Below are positions 26,833-37,188 of a stretch of 64,000 nucleotides of DNA, piece after piece (the stretch's first letter is position 1; the number at the start of each line of letters is the position of its first letter). The notes beneath the pieces are model-generated. The model was given only the letters and a program-made list of their open reading frames with translations, searched no databases and was not told the origin of the DNA. The DNA is from Thermomonas sp. (GTDB lineage: Bacteria; Pseudomonadota; Gammaproteobacteria; Xanthomonadales; Xanthomonadaceae). The position numbers and the translations under genes were made by a program. Location: positions 45,021-109,020 of the forward strand of contig NZ_JAMLIW010000010.1 of assembly GCF_023953935.1 (NCBI RefSeq), given 5' to 3'.

Positions 26833-27414
26833 TTGATAGACTTGGACCTTCCGCGAGCCCGAGTCCCGACCGTGCGCGATCTGGCGTTGCCTGACTGGTC
26901 TGAAGTCGCTTTGGCCATTGGCCAGCACATGCTTGCCTGCTCGCCCGCCGAGCTGCACGGCGCGCTGTGCGGATGGCTGGCGGGGGGCGCTGCGGATGCG
27001 CCGGATTGGCTGCGCCAGGTGATGGTCGATCCGGATCTGGCGCTGCCGCAGGGTGAGGATGCGCTGGATCGGATGCACGCCGCCAGTCTCGCCCAGCTCG
27101 AAGATCCGCAGTTCGGCTTCCAGCTGCTGCTGCCCGAGCAGGACGGCGTGGCCGTGCGCGCCGAAGCGGTATTTGCCTGGTGCCGCGGGTTCCTGGGCGG
27201 ATTCGGCCTGGTTGCGGACGGTCCTGCGCTGTCGGACGAGGGCCAGGAAGCGCTGCGTGATCTTGCCAATCTGGCGGCCGCGCAGCTGGACGACGAGGGG
27301 GACAGCGAAGACGAGGCGGCGCTGGCCGAGATCGAGGAGTACCTGCGGGTTGCGGTGCTGCTCCTGCACGCCGACCGCAGCCTGACGCCGCGCCCCGACC
27401 GGCGTTTGCACTGA
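26833..27414 (+). CDS. ygfB: UPF0149 family protein (YgfB-like)
   Basis: A 193-residue acidic protein of the UPF0149/YecA_N family. Blocks include SPAELHGALCGWLAGG, FQLLLPEQDGVAVRAEAVFAWCRGFLGGFGL and AEIEEYLRVAVLLLHAD. In E. coli ygfB precedes pepP, as here (15 bp before pepP), and in Pseudomonas YgfB modulates peptidoglycan-recycling and beta-lactam response genes; no role can be read here. The start is TTG 26833 or GTG 26872; neither has a clear ribosome-binding site. Confidence 0.88.
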   Translation: MIDLDLPRARVPTVRDLALPDWSEVALAIGQHMLACSPAELHGALCGWLAGGAADAPDWLRQVMVDPDLALPQGEDALDRMHAASLAQLEDPQFGFQLLLPEQDGVAVRAEAVFAWCRGFLGGFGLVADGPALSDEGQEALRDLANLAAAQLDDEGDSEDEAALAEIEEYLRVAVLLLHADRSLTPRPDRRLH

Positions 27415-27429
27415 GCGCGGGGTGACGCG

Positions 27430-28749
27430 ATGGCGCTGCTGACCGCCGAATGGCGCAGGCTCCACGCCGCGCGCCGCAAGCGGCTGATGGAGATGGTTGG
27501 AACCGAGGCCATCGTGGTGCTGGCTGCCGCGCCCGAGCGGGTGCGCAGTCGCGACACCCTGTACCCGTATCGCCAGGATTCGAACTTCCTGTATCTGACC
27601 GGCTTTCTCGAACCCGACGCCGTGCTGGCGCTGGTGCCGGGCCGTCGCCACGGCGAGGTGATCCTGTTCTGTCGTGAGCGCGACCGCGAGCGCGAGGGCT
27701 GGGACGGGCCGCGGCTCGGGCCGGAGCGCGCCGGCGCGGCGCTGGGCGTCGATGACGCGTATCCGATTTCCGACATCGATGACATCCTGCCCGGTCTGAT
27801 GGAAGGGCGCGCGCGCGCCTATTACCCGCTGGGGCTGGATGCCGGCTTCGATCTCAAGCTGATCGGCTGGGTCAACCGCATGCGCGGGCGCGGGGACGGG
27901 CGCGCGCCGCAGGAATTCCTGCAACTCGGTCACCTGCTCGACGAGATGCGGCTGTTCAAGACCGAACCGGAGCTGCGGCTGATGCAGCGCGCCGTGGACA
28001 TCACGATCGATGCCCACCGCGCGGCGATGGGTGCGGCGCCTGGCGCGACCCACGAATACGTGTTGCAGGCGGAGTTGGAGCGCGAGTTCCGTCGCCATGA
28101 CGCGCAGCCGGCTTACGCCAGCATCGTCGGCGCCGGTGCCAATGCCTGCATCCTGCACTACGGCGCCAATGCCAGCCGGGTGCGGGCGGGCGATCTGGTC
28201 CTGATCGACGCCGGCGCTGAATACCGGGGCTACGCGGCCGACATCACCCGCACCTTCCCGGCCAATGGGCGTTTTACCCGCGAACAGCGCGCCTTGCACG
28301 ACCTGGTCTGCGCTGCGCAGGATGCTGCGCTGGCGCAGGCGCGACCCGGCGCGGCGTTTGCCGCGATGCACGAAGCGGCGGTGCGCACCCTGAGTGAAGG
28401 TCTGCTGCGGCTGGGACTGCTCAAGGGCCGGGTGGAGGACGTGGTGGCCGACGAAACCTGCAAGCGCTTCTATCCGCACAAGACCGGGCACTGGCTGGGG
28501 CTGGACGTGCACGACGTGGGCGAATACCGGATCGACGGTGCCTCGCGCCTGCTCGAGCCGGGCATGGTGTTCACCGTCGAGCCGGGGCTGTACGTGCCGG
28601 CCGACGCCGCCGAAGTGCCGGCCAAGTGGCGCGGCATCGGCATCCGCATCGAAGATGACGTGGTGGTGACGCGCGGCGGGCACCGCGTGCTCAGTGCCGC
28701 GCTGGAGCGCCGCGCGGAGGAGGTCGAAACGCTGATGGCGCGCGCCTGA
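27430..28749 (+). CDS. pepP: Xaa-Pro aminopeptidase (aminopeptidase P)
   Basis: A 439-residue M24B metallopeptidase removing N-terminal residues before proline. The N-terminal AMP_N domain has PYRQDSNFLYLTGF. The pita-bread catalytic domain supplies the dinuclear metal ligands: Asp in LIDAGAEYRGY and AADITRTFP, His in KTGHWLGLDVHDVG, Glu in TVEPGLYVP and the final Glu in GIGIRIEDDV. Length and order match E. coli PepP. It follows ygfB by 15 bp. The usual next gene ubiH is absent; pepQ lies convergently beyond a repeat-rich spacer. Confidence 0.97.
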   Translation: MALLTAEWRRLHAARRKRLMEMVGTEAIVVLAAAPERVRSRDTLYPYRQDSNFLYLTGFLEPDAVLALVPGRRHGEVILFCRERDREREGWDGPRLGPERAGAALGVDDAYPISDIDDILPGLMEGRARAYYPLGLDAGFDLKLIGWVNRMRGRGDGRAPQEFLQLGHLLDEMRLFKTEPELRLMQRAVDITIDAHRAAMGAAPGATHEYVLQAELEREFRRHDAQPAYASIVGAGANACILHYGANASRVRAGDLVLIDAGAEYRGYAADITRTFPANGRFTREQRALHDLVCAAQDAALAQARPGAAFAAMHEAAVRTLSEGLLRLGLLKGRVEDVVADETCKRFYPHKTGHWLGLDVHDVGEYRIDGASRLLEPGMVFTVEPGLYVPADAAEVPAKWRGIGIRIEDDVVVTRGGHRVLSAALERRAEEVETLMARA

Positions 28750-28896
28750 AACGTGAAGGGTCGCGGGCAGTGCCCGCTCTTGCAAAGAGCCGATGGGAGC
28801 AACAGTCGAGCGCCAGCGCCGGTTGCCTGCCTCCGCGCTCGGAACTTTTCCGGATCTCTTTGCGAGGCTTCCCGGCAGTTCGCCGGGTTCCGCAGC

Positions 28897-28964
28897 CCTT
28901 TTGGGCAAATGTCCCCCGGCATCCGCCCGCGGCGGATGCCTCCTCCTTTACTTTGCCCAAAAGG
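28897..28964. repeat. nested palindrome after pepP
   Basis: Outer arms CCTTTTGGGCAAA (28897-28909) and TTTGCCCAAAAGG (28952-28964) are perfect 13-bp inverses. Inside them GGCATCCGCC-CGC-GGCGGATGCC (28918-28940) is a perfect 10-bp hairpin. It lies in the 393-bp pepP-pepQ spacer, which has no gene. It could act as a terminator or be a small mobile repeat. Confidence 0.85.
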
Positions 28965-29016
28965 CCCGCGAAACCCGACGAATCGACTTGCGATTGTGAG
29001 GCCACGAGCTGCGAGT

Positions 29017-29141
29017 GGCCACAGGTCGCGGGTTGCCCGCTGGGGTTCGAGCAGGCCATGGATGGCCTGCGCCCGCGAATCGAAGCTGGAGCGGAGTCCT
29101 GAGCGGCGAACCCCAGCCCGGGCAACCCGCGACCTGTGGCC
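29017..29141. repeat. 125-bp element with ~33-bp inverted arms abutting the pepQ stop
   Basis: The left arm 29017-29049 (GGCCACAGGTCGCGGGTTGC...) and the right arm 29107-29141 are inverse complements apart from a 2-nt insertion. The ~57-bp core contains GGCCATGGATGGCC and CGAATCGAAGCTGGAG. A relative of the core and one arm occurs at 44029-44260. It is MITE- or REP-doublet-like, and sits 1 bp from the pepQ stop codon. Confidence 0.88.
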
Positions 29142-29142
29142 C

Positions 29143-30454
29143 TCAAGCTTCGGCAAACGCCTCGCGGGTGAGATTGATCGGCGCACCGTCGGTGCAGACC
29201 ACGTCGTCCTCGATCCGGATCGCCGCGGGGCTTGAAGGCATCGACACGTTTCCAGTCCACCGCATCGGCATTGCCGGCGGCCTTGAGTTCATCCAGCAGC
29301 ATGTCGATGAAATAGATGCCAGGTTCGATGGTGACCGTCATCCCCGGCTGCAGCGTGCGGGTCAGGCGCAGGAAGGGTGACCATCGGGCTTGGCGATCGT
29401 GCCGCCTTCGGCCGAGGCGGCAAGCCGGCCGTCGTGCACCTGCAGGCCGTGCCGTGAGCAGCCGTGCAGGAAGAACGCGCGCGGGAACGCGCGCGCCACC
29501 GCTTCTTCGGCACCCACGCGCAGCACGCCGGCCTCGTGCAGCACCCCGGCCAGCGCCAGATGCGCGTCCAGATGCGGCTGGCGATAGTCGAGCCCGAGGC
29601 GCACCCGCGCCGCCAGCGCCTGCTGGGCCGCGTCCACGGCGGTGATCAGCGCGGCGAAATCGTCCTCGTGTGCCGAATAGGTGCGGGTGACGTCGGCAGC
29701 CGCCGTGGTCGGCCTCGGCATCGATCAGGAAGCTGTGCAGCGGCCGGCGGCAGCCGATCCTGGGTCATGTAGTGCAGGATCGCGGCGTGCTGGTTGAGCA
29801 CGATGATGTTGCCGTAGGGCAGGTCATTGGCGTCCTGGCCGGTGGCCTGGCAGTAGGCCAGACAGGATGCCGAACTCGCTGGAGCCGGCGCGGAACGCGC
29901 GTTCGGCGGCGCGGTGGCCGCGCGCGGCGGTGCGGTTGGCGGCCGCCATCATCGCGATTCGTAGGGCGTCTTGAACGCGCGCTGTGGTAGTATTCCGAAA
30001 ATACGCGACCGCCGCTGGCGGTTGTCAGGCGTGAACTCGCCCAGCGCGCTTGCAGTTCACCCAGGATCGCGCAGCGCGACGCATCGGGTGGAAGCTGCGC
30101 CAGCGCGTCTTCGGGAGTGCGGATGATGGTGATGTCGAACTGCTCGGCCCAATAACCGTCGGGTTCACGCGGCACCGTGTGTGCGGTAGTCGTGCGGCTG
30201 CAGGAAGATGAGCCTGGGCCGCTGGCCGAGGGTGATGCCCAGCCAGGCTGCCCGGCGCGTTGGTCAACGGCAGCCAGGCCTTGAACTGGGGATTGACCGC
30301 GTAGGGGTAGTCAAGATCGTCGAATGCCCGCAGGTGCAGCGTGCCACTGGGGATCACCGATGGTCGCGCTGGCAGCGTCGCGGCGCTTCGGCGGCGCTGC
30401 TGGAGCACCTGGAGGTGGTCGGCGTAATGCGTGGCGATGGTCCTGGGTGCGCAT
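29143..30454 (-). pseudogene. pepQ: Xaa-Pro dipeptidase PepQ, many frameshifts
   Basis: PepQ cleaves Xaa-Pro dipeptides. From right to left, fragments in changing frames read THYADHLQVLQQR, FDDLDYPYAVNPQFKAWLPL, then GYWAEQFDITIIR followed by [53 protein letters not shown] and finally IRIEDDVVCTDGAPINLTREAF. These cover the whole family length (~437 residues for 1312 bp). Several indels are needed: one is a G4 run at 29227-29230 where removing a base restores frame; another near 29380 lacks a base. Metal-site residues are all recognisable, so errors in the sequence are likelier than decay. Confidence 0.85.
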
Positions 30455-30482
30455 CGAAGGTGCCTTGCGAAAGCGGGGAGCT

Positions 30483-30855
30483 TCATTTTGCCGCAGGTGG
30501 GCGTGACCGGTCGGCCGTCACGCCGGCACCGATCCACTGCTGCAGGCACGCGATGTCCTGCTCCGAGATAGCGATGAAGTGAGTATACCCAATACATCCC
30601 CGGCGTTTCCACGCCGGTTGCTGCCAGACCTGATTCACGCCGACTTCGCAATCCAGCCTCGTGCGTCCCTCCCTTCGGGCAGGCGAAGCGAAGCTGGTAC
30701 AGCGCATTGTCGTTGGTGGGCGTGCGGGTGATCGGGAGCATGCCGGTTGCGGAGATGTTGCACAGTACGCCCCATCGGCTTGTCGGTCATCATGTCGATG
30801 ACTTGGGCAGTGATATCGAGGGTGCGCCGCGGCGTCGGCGGGCTTCTTCGTTCAT
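30483..30855 (-). pseudogene. PilZ-domain protein, frameshifted (second copy)
   Basis: A short PilZ-type protein, potentially a c-di-GMP receptor. An ATG at 30855 with GGAGAT upstream starts MNEEARRRR; frames then give TLDITAQVIDMMTDKPMG, ATGMLPITRTPTNDNALYQLRFACP and a last frame GVNQVWQQP...IGAGVTADRSRP ending at 30483. The start overlaps the stop of the preceding DUF1631 gene (ATGA), and pepQ begins 28 bp later. It pairs with DUF1631 like the copy at 33270-33601. At least two indels break it. Confidence 0.7.
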
Positions 30856-33268
30856 GCGGGATCTCCTGCAGTTGCCGGGCGCCCGGAGAAGTTGCGCAGG
30901 GCGGACAACGTGGCGTCCCATGCGCGGTCGATCAGGCGCGGGCGGGTCATGTCGACGACGCGCACCTGCCCCTGTTGACCATCAGCCTGGCCAGGCTGTC
31001 CAGCGACTGCTCGCCCAAGCGCTGCCCGCGCTGGTTCACGAACAGCGCGTTGTCGGTGACGGAAACGAACCACGCCAGACGACGGCGTGCAGTATCGCCC
31101 TGCTGGTTGATGGTGAACTCCAGCCAGGGTCCCGAACGGCAGTCGCAGCAGGTAGCGGTGGCGCGCTTCTTCTGCGTCGGTGCGCGGCACGTGCTCGAAG
31201 GGCGTGGCCTCGCAGCACTTCCTGCGCAGGCGGGTGTGTGCGTTGGGGCTGGCTTCGGGATGCGCATCGGCGGACGATGGTTCTTCGGTAGCCTCGATGT
31301 TGCCGGTCAGGCGTTGGGCAACGGCCGCCGCATCGTCCGCGTGGTAGCCGATCTGCGACGAGTGAAGCCTGTGCCGTATCGGCCAGCGCGGCATCGGGGG
31401 CGGAGGCGTCCCGTGACTGGAGCCGGGTGACGATGTGCCGAGTTGTCGCAAGTTGCCCGGTCACTCCGGCGAGGCTTCGCCATGCCGCAAAGTCAGTGTC
31501 AGGGCGTCCAGCCAGACCTGCTGGAACAACGTGGCGGCATCGTGCGGCAGCGGCGTGTTCCCGACGGCAGCGGTAATCGTGGCAAGCGCAAGCTGCCTGG
31601 CGACCTCGAGTTTTCTTTTGCCGCGCCGCATCAACCTGACGGCGCTCGGCCGGTTTAACCTTGCGTTTCAGGTTGCGGGCGCGTGCCTGGTACGTCGTGT
31701 TGGCCTTGCTGAAGGCGTCCGCGTCACGCTGGTGGGTCTCGACCACCTGCCTGACGGCCTCGATCAGCGCGGCGATGACGTCAGGATCCACGTCGTCTTC
31801 CGTCAGCCAGCGGGCGCCGCTTCGGCGGCGGCGTTGATCAGCTTGCCGGCCGGGATGGTCAGGACGTTCGAGAAACGCGCGATCGCGCAGCGCCAGCTTG
31901 ATCGTGGGCACCTGCAACTGCTTGAGCAGCGTTGCGGCGGTGCTGCTGGGCCGGATTTCGCCCTCGATGTTTCCGTACAGCAGATCGAGCAGTTCGAAGG
32001 TGTCGCTGTCCTCGCTGGCCGGATCGGTCGATTGCCCGTGCTGATGGCGAAGACGGGCAAAGGGTGTCCTGCTGGATGCTGCGCGATGTTCATGGACAGC
32101 GGGCGGGCGTCATCCCGCGGCAAACGCCGGCAGCGCGCCAGTAGTTCACGGGTCACGGTGACCAGCGCAGCCGTTGGCACTGCGATTGCCCGCGGCATGC
32201 TGCGACTCGCGCCGATTGGCCAGCGAAGCAGCGCAGCGTGTCGAAGTGAGGTCAATGGCGCTGTCGATGGTGTCTGCGGCGGCGGCGTCGGCATGGAGCG
32301 CCCAGCCAGGCGGTTCGACGGGGCTGTCGGGAAAAGCGGAACCGGAACCGGAACCGGGGCTGGCGCCGAAGCCGGAACCGGGGTGCGGGCCGGACAGTTC
32401 TCCCGCTGCGCAGGCGCGTCAGCGGACTGTTCCGCTGCCTGCTTGCTGGGCCTGGGCCGCCTGTCATTCGCCGCCTGCGGACTGCCTTGAGGATTTCATG
32501 CGCAGCCAGGATTAGCGGAGATTGCGCAAGACGCCATGCTCTTCCATCGTGGTGTTGATCAGGTCGACCAGATGCGTGCTGCGCCAGCAGGTTCGCGGTC
32601 GAAACTGCGGTAGAGATGCTGCCAGGTCTCGGCCGACAGGGGCATCCGGCCGGCGACCTCACGCAGCACCGAGCACAGGGCGTGCGGGCCGTAGAACACC
32701 TGTTCCGCGTCGAATACCGGCGATACAATCAAGACGGCGAAGCGCTGGCCGGGCTGACGCAGGCCGGTGTTCGTCGCGCTGCCATGAGTGGCGATGTCCA
32801 TTGAGCAGGACGGTCTCATCCATGGCGATGTTGCCGACCAAGGACAAGGCTTGGTCGCCGGGCCACGCCGAAGCCCCGGTGGTGCCGGAGGGCGCAGGCG
32901 CTTTGCGCCGAGGAGCTGTCCATAGGGGGTGGCGAGGAAAATCCGTCTGAACAAAGCGCTGCATCCGCGCACATCGCGCAGCGCCGCCATCAGGCATTCC
33001 ACGATTGCAGGCTGGTGGTCGGGGCCTGGTCAGCCAGCTTGAACGGCAACGTCTTCCAGGTCCGCAATGACCGCTTGCAGCAGGGGCGTCAGCGCGGTGG
33101 CCGCGGTCCGGGTGACGTGGTCCACGATCTGGGCCACGCGTCGTGGCGAGGTGGCGGATTTGAATGTCGGGAGTGATAGCGGGACCGATTGAAGACAGCC
33201 ACGGGCTCCATCCGGAATGTTTGTTGGCCGTCAGGCGTCGGCCTGTCGTCATCGAGGCGAGCCGTCAT
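30852..33268 (-). pseudogene. DUF1631 family protein, heavily frameshifted (second copy)
   Basis: A large (~750-800 residue) DUF1631 protein in pieces. Recognisable segments in successive frames are the N-terminal DHVTRTA...LTPLLQAVIADLEDVA, PLSAETWQHLYRSFDRE, the diagnostic LQVPTIKLALRDRAF with DHPGRKLINAAAEA-like continuation, WLTEDDVDPDVIAALIEAVRQVVETHQRD, and a C-terminal half ending NFSGRPATAGDPA. DUF1631 proteins have no settled function and often neighbour PilZ genes. The start near 33268 (MTARLDDD) is approximate. The end overlaps the next PilZ gene by ATGA. Confidence 0.65.
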
Positions 33269-33269
33269 C

Positions 33270-33601
33270 CAGGCGGCCTGGTGGGTGCTTCGGACCACTG
33301 TCGAAGCCAGGAGGGCAGTTTCCGGGGCCAGGCCGATGAAGCGCATGCCCACGTAATGCTGCCCCGGAGCGCCGGCAGGGGCCTGCCAGAGCACGTGGGC
33401 GCCGACCTCGACCGTCGGCAATGGGCGGCCGTCGTCATTCAGGCAGAAACGGAATTGGAACAGCGCGTCATCGGGCAGCGGGGCGCTGGCGATCAGGAGC
33501 AGGCCGCCGGCGGACGTCACCGAGGATTCCACCGTCTCGGCGATGGTGTCGAACCTCGACGCGCCCGACCACCGCGCGGCGCGGATGGCGGCGCTGTTCA
33601 A
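33270..33601 (-). CDS. PilZ-domain protein (first copy)
   Basis: About 110 residues from TTG 33601 (TTGA overlap with the DUF1631 stop at 33598). PilZ-like segments are SAGGLLLIASAPLPDDALFQFRF, VEVGAHVLWQAP and HYVGMRFIGLAPE. It resembles the second copy at 30483-30855 in the DALFQFRF/NALYQLRF core. The canonical RxxxR c-di-GMP motif at the N-terminus is not obvious (AARWSGASRFDT), so ligand binding is uncertain, and a small indel may hide it. The 3' end runs into the next DUF1631 start and is approximate. Confidence 0.65.
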
Positions 33602-35940
33602 TGCCCATCGTCGTCTCTTGCCGGCGCGCCGGACGCCAGTGGCATCAGGCTGTCGAGGGTGGCTTCCATGCCGATCTTGCCGGTGTGGCGTCCGCGCCCA
33701 GCAGTAGGCATTGCCGGCCGCAAGCTTGCGCGCCAGTCACGACCAGGGTTTCTTCCTCCGCGCGCAGGCCGCGACAGGTGCATCCAGCGAGGCCAGCCCG
33801 AAGCTTCGCCCTTCCCACGCCAGGCGGCAGCGCAGCGGATGCTCGGGATCGACGTTGAATTCGATCCAGGTGGGAACGAGGGTGTTGCGCAGCTGTTCGT
33901 AGGCTTCCAGTTCGTCCAGGTGCTGGGCTCCGCCGGGGATCCGTACCCGGAGCACAGCGCGTCTTCGCCGGGCGGGCGCGCGCGCCGAGCTGTCCAGCGG
34001 TACGGTGACGCTCGGCGGCGGGCACGGTGCGCACATCGTTGAGCGCGCTGGCGATCGCAGCCGCATCTTCCCGGTGGTAGCCCACCTGTTCCAGCGCGTC
34101 GTGGATGCGTTCGAGACTGGCTTCCGGGAGCGTGCCGACGACATCCTCCGGCGCCGGCGGCAACGATGTGTTGCGTGGTCTCCACCAGCTTGCCGCCAGG
34201 CGTCGCTGTCATCGCCGCTGCGCAGGTAGGCCAGCGACAGCACGTCGACCCAGACGTGATGGACGAACACGTCGTGGAACTGCGGCAGCGTTTGCCCATC
34301 CGAGCAGCCGGGTGATTTCCTCGCCGGCGCGCATCCGCGCGATCGCGAACCGCTCGCGCCCGCGGGCCTTCCACCTGCCGGCGTTCGGCCATCTCTCGGC
34401 CTTGCGCATCAGGGTTTGCAGGCCCGATTGCAGCGTGCAGTTGGCCTCAGCAAAGGCTTCCGGACCGCCGTTGCCGTCGCGCTGCACCGAATTGACGGCG
34501 CGTTGCCAGCAGCCCCAGCCACGCGGGTCGAGGTCGTCTTCACCCAGCCAGCGCGCCGGCAGGCGGGACGCGTCGATCGAAACCACGCGCCGGATGATCG
34601 TGGCGGGTGGAAGAAATCACTGTCGCGCAGGGCGGACAGCACCATCGGCAGGAACAGTTTGTCGATCAGCGAATGGCCCGGGCTGGAGCGCCGCAGGGCG
34701 CGCTGGGCTGGAGCCAGGAACAGCGCCAGCGGGCTCAAACTGTCTTCATCGGTTTCCGACAGCGCCATCCCGTGGCCGTGCTGCTGGCAGGCCTGGGCCA
34801 GCAGGATTGGCGGTATTCCTGCACTTTCCCAGCGCGGGTGTTGTTGGCGCGCAGCCGCTGCGGCGCTTCCAGCAATCGTCGTGGGCGAGCGTTGGCGGCG
34901 TTTCGGCGACGCTCGCCGCCGCTGCCGCCGGCCGCCGCCGAGCGGCTTGGCGAAACACCGCGCAGCGGCATTACGGCAGCGACTTTCAAGGTGGCGAAGC
35001 TGGCATCGATCAGTGCCCGCTGCGCCGCGCACGGATCACACGCTGGCCAGGGCTTCGGGCGTTTTGCGGGCTGCCCGTGCCGGCGGAGTCCGGGTCAAAG
35101 CCGGCGTCCGCACCACGTCGCCGGCGTACGACCCTGGCGCTCGCCGCACCGGCACGAAGCTCAGGTGCGGCAGGATGCCCAGCCGCGCCAGGCTGGCGTT
35201 GCAGGCGTCCAGCAACGCCGGATAGGCATCGACCAGCGCCCGTTCGAACTGCTGGAACAATTGCAGTCGGGCCTGCCGCGACGAAAACCAGCGTCGGAAG
35301 CCTTGGCCAGGCCTGCGCACAGCACGTTCAGGCCCAGCGGCAGGGTTTCCGCTTCATACGCCGGCGCGCGCGTCAACACGCCGAAACGCTGGCCCAGCAG
35401 CTGCAGCGCCAGGCTATTGCGCGCGCTGAGTCGGCTGGCGATGTTGTCGAGCAAGGTGCCGTCGTTGTCCAATTCATCGTCGACCACCAGGCTCAGCGTC
35501 TGCGGCAGTGGATCGGCGGCAGTAACGGTCAAGGCCGGCGTGGTGTTGCTGTCGGGGGACTTGAAGCTTTCCTCCACGTGCAGAAGGAAGCGCCGGATGA
35601 ACAACGGGCTGCCGCTGCCGAGGTTGCGCAGCGAGTCGATGCGGATGGTTTCCAAAGCGGGATTGCCGACCGGCAAGGGTTCGGTCAGGGCCAGGCTCCG
35701 GTGGCTTCGACCATCCGCGGCAACCGGTGCTCGAATTCCGCGCGGACGTCGGCCAGCACGCGATCGAGCACGCGGCGCGCGCGGCGACACGCTGGCCGGA
35801 TGCATCCCCGCCTTCCCTGGTCCCGGATGTTGCTTCGGCTTCAGCAACACCGTTGCCCTCGGCAACGCCGCCAGCAGAAACAGGTGGCCATCAAGCGCAT
35901 TGGCGGCCACCGTGCAATCGGCTCCGGCGATTGATCGCGG
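33598..35940 (-). pseudogene. DUF1631 family protein, heavily frameshifted (first copy)
   Basis: A second DUF1631 gene in tandem with that at 30852-33268. Fragments in order are RVLDRVLADVRAEFEHRLPRM, FIRRFLLHVEESF, TLSLVDDELDNDGTLLDNIASRL, LALQLLGQRFGVLTRAPAYEAETLPLG, VDAYPALLDACNASLARLGILPHLSFVP, LIDKLFLPMVLSALRDSDFFHP, SIDASRLPARWLGEDDLDP, and a basic/acidic tail. All match the DUF1631 layout (~750 residues). At least ten small indels are needed to join them. It lies ~25 bp after hemW in the same direction. Confidence 0.7.
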
Positions 35941-35963
35941 CGATGCCGGCTGCCGGGACTGGC

Positions 35964-37112
35964 TCAGTCCAGGAACAGCGCGATCGCATCATTGGCAAAA
36001 CGCAGGCCCAGCGGCGTTGGCCGCAGCCAGTCGGATCATCGTCCAGCCAGCCGTTGGCGCGGGCGCGATCGAAGCTGCCCGGCGATCGCCTGCCGCGACA
36101 GGCCGGTGCGGAGGCTTCGAACGTGGTCATCGGCACCCGTCGTTCCAGGCGCAGGGCATTGAGCATGAAGTCGAACGGCAGTCGCTTCGGATCGAGGGTT
36201 TCCTCGCCTTCGATGGCGTCCAGCGGTCGGCGGCCGCCATGTAGGCATTGGGCAGCTTGGTCTTCCAGCGCCGCAGCACGCGGTTTTCGGCCGGCAGGGT
36301 GAGCTTGCCGTGAGCGCCAGCGCTGCGATGCCCCAGGTAGTCGCCGAAGGTCAGTAGTTGAGGTTGTGCGCGCAGCGGTGGCCTGCGCGCGCCCAGGCGC
36401 TGACCTCGTACTGCGCGAAACCGGCCTGCGCCAGCCGGCCAGCGGGCTTCCTGCATGTCCCAGGCGCTGTCGATGTCGGAATGCCCTTGGGCGGGCGGGC
36501 GCCGAAGGCGGTGCCGGCTTCGAGGGTGAGCTGGTAGTGGCTGAGGTGGGTCGGGTGCAGGGCGAGGGCCTGCTCGAGGAGTCGGCCACGGCGCTCGCCA
36601 GCGTCTGCTGCGGCAGCGTCCAGATCGAGGTTGATGTTGTCGAAACCGGCATCCTGCGCCGCCTTGACCGCACGCTCGGCGTCGCCGCTGGAATGGATGC
36701 GCCCCAAACGCTGCAGGCTGGCGTCATCGAAACTCTGCACGCCGATGCTCAGGCGATTGACGCCCGCCTTGCGGTAGCCCGGAAAGGGGCCATGTTCCAG
36801 CGTTCCGGGGTTGGCTTCGAGGGTGATTTCCGCGTTGGGCGCAATCCGCAGCCGTGCGCTGGCCTGTTGCAGGAAGCGATCGATCGCCTCCGGCGGAAAC
36901 AGCGAGGGCGTGCCGCCACCGAAGAACACGCTGTGCACGATGCGGCCCCAGACCAGCGGCAGATCGTGTTCCAGATCCGCGATCAGCGCATCGACATAGG
37001 CATCGAACGGCAGCGCGCCGCGTTGCTGGTGCGAGTTGAAATCGCAATACGGGCATTTGCGCACGCACCACGGCAGGTGGACGTAGAGCGACAGCGGTGG
37101 TGTGGTGAGCAT
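35964..37112 (-). pseudogene. hemW: HemW-type radical SAM protein, frameshifted
   Basis: The N-terminal two-thirds is nearly intact: LYVHLPWCVRKCPYCDFNSH carries the CxxxCxxC Fe-S/SAM motif, then FFGGGTPSLF, EANPGTLE, RLSIGVQSFDD and HPTHLSHYQLTLEAGT. Frame breaks occur near 36600 (the LPQQTLA segment appears in another frame), 36480 and 36360 (after HNLNY). The C-terminal wing follows in fragments and ends with ALFLD at 35964. HemW is a haem chaperone related to oxygen-independent coproporphyrinogen oxidase. The usual order rph-rdgB-hemW is kept. Confidence 0.88.
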
Positions 37113-37120
37113 GGCCTATT

Positions 37121-37188
37121 GTAGGAGCGCACCGCAGGGGCGCGACCGATCACACACCGTCATCGCACCCCTGAAGGTGCGCTCCTAC
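37121..37188. repeat. hairpin repeat GTAGGAGCGCACC...GGTGCGCTCCTAC
   Basis: Perfect 13-bp inverted arms (37121-37133 and 37176-37188) lie between rdgB and hemW. The rdgB TAG stop codon (37185-37187) is inside the right arm. The element is a common intergenic palindrome type in this family. Confidence 0.88.

Noticed and set aside
24480-27785. 1101-residue reading of the GGDEF-EAL frame
   Set aside because: The extra N-terminal ~360 residues lie antisense to ygfB and pepP and are low-complexity Ser/Arg text. The TTG at 26708 just before the membrane helix is a better start.
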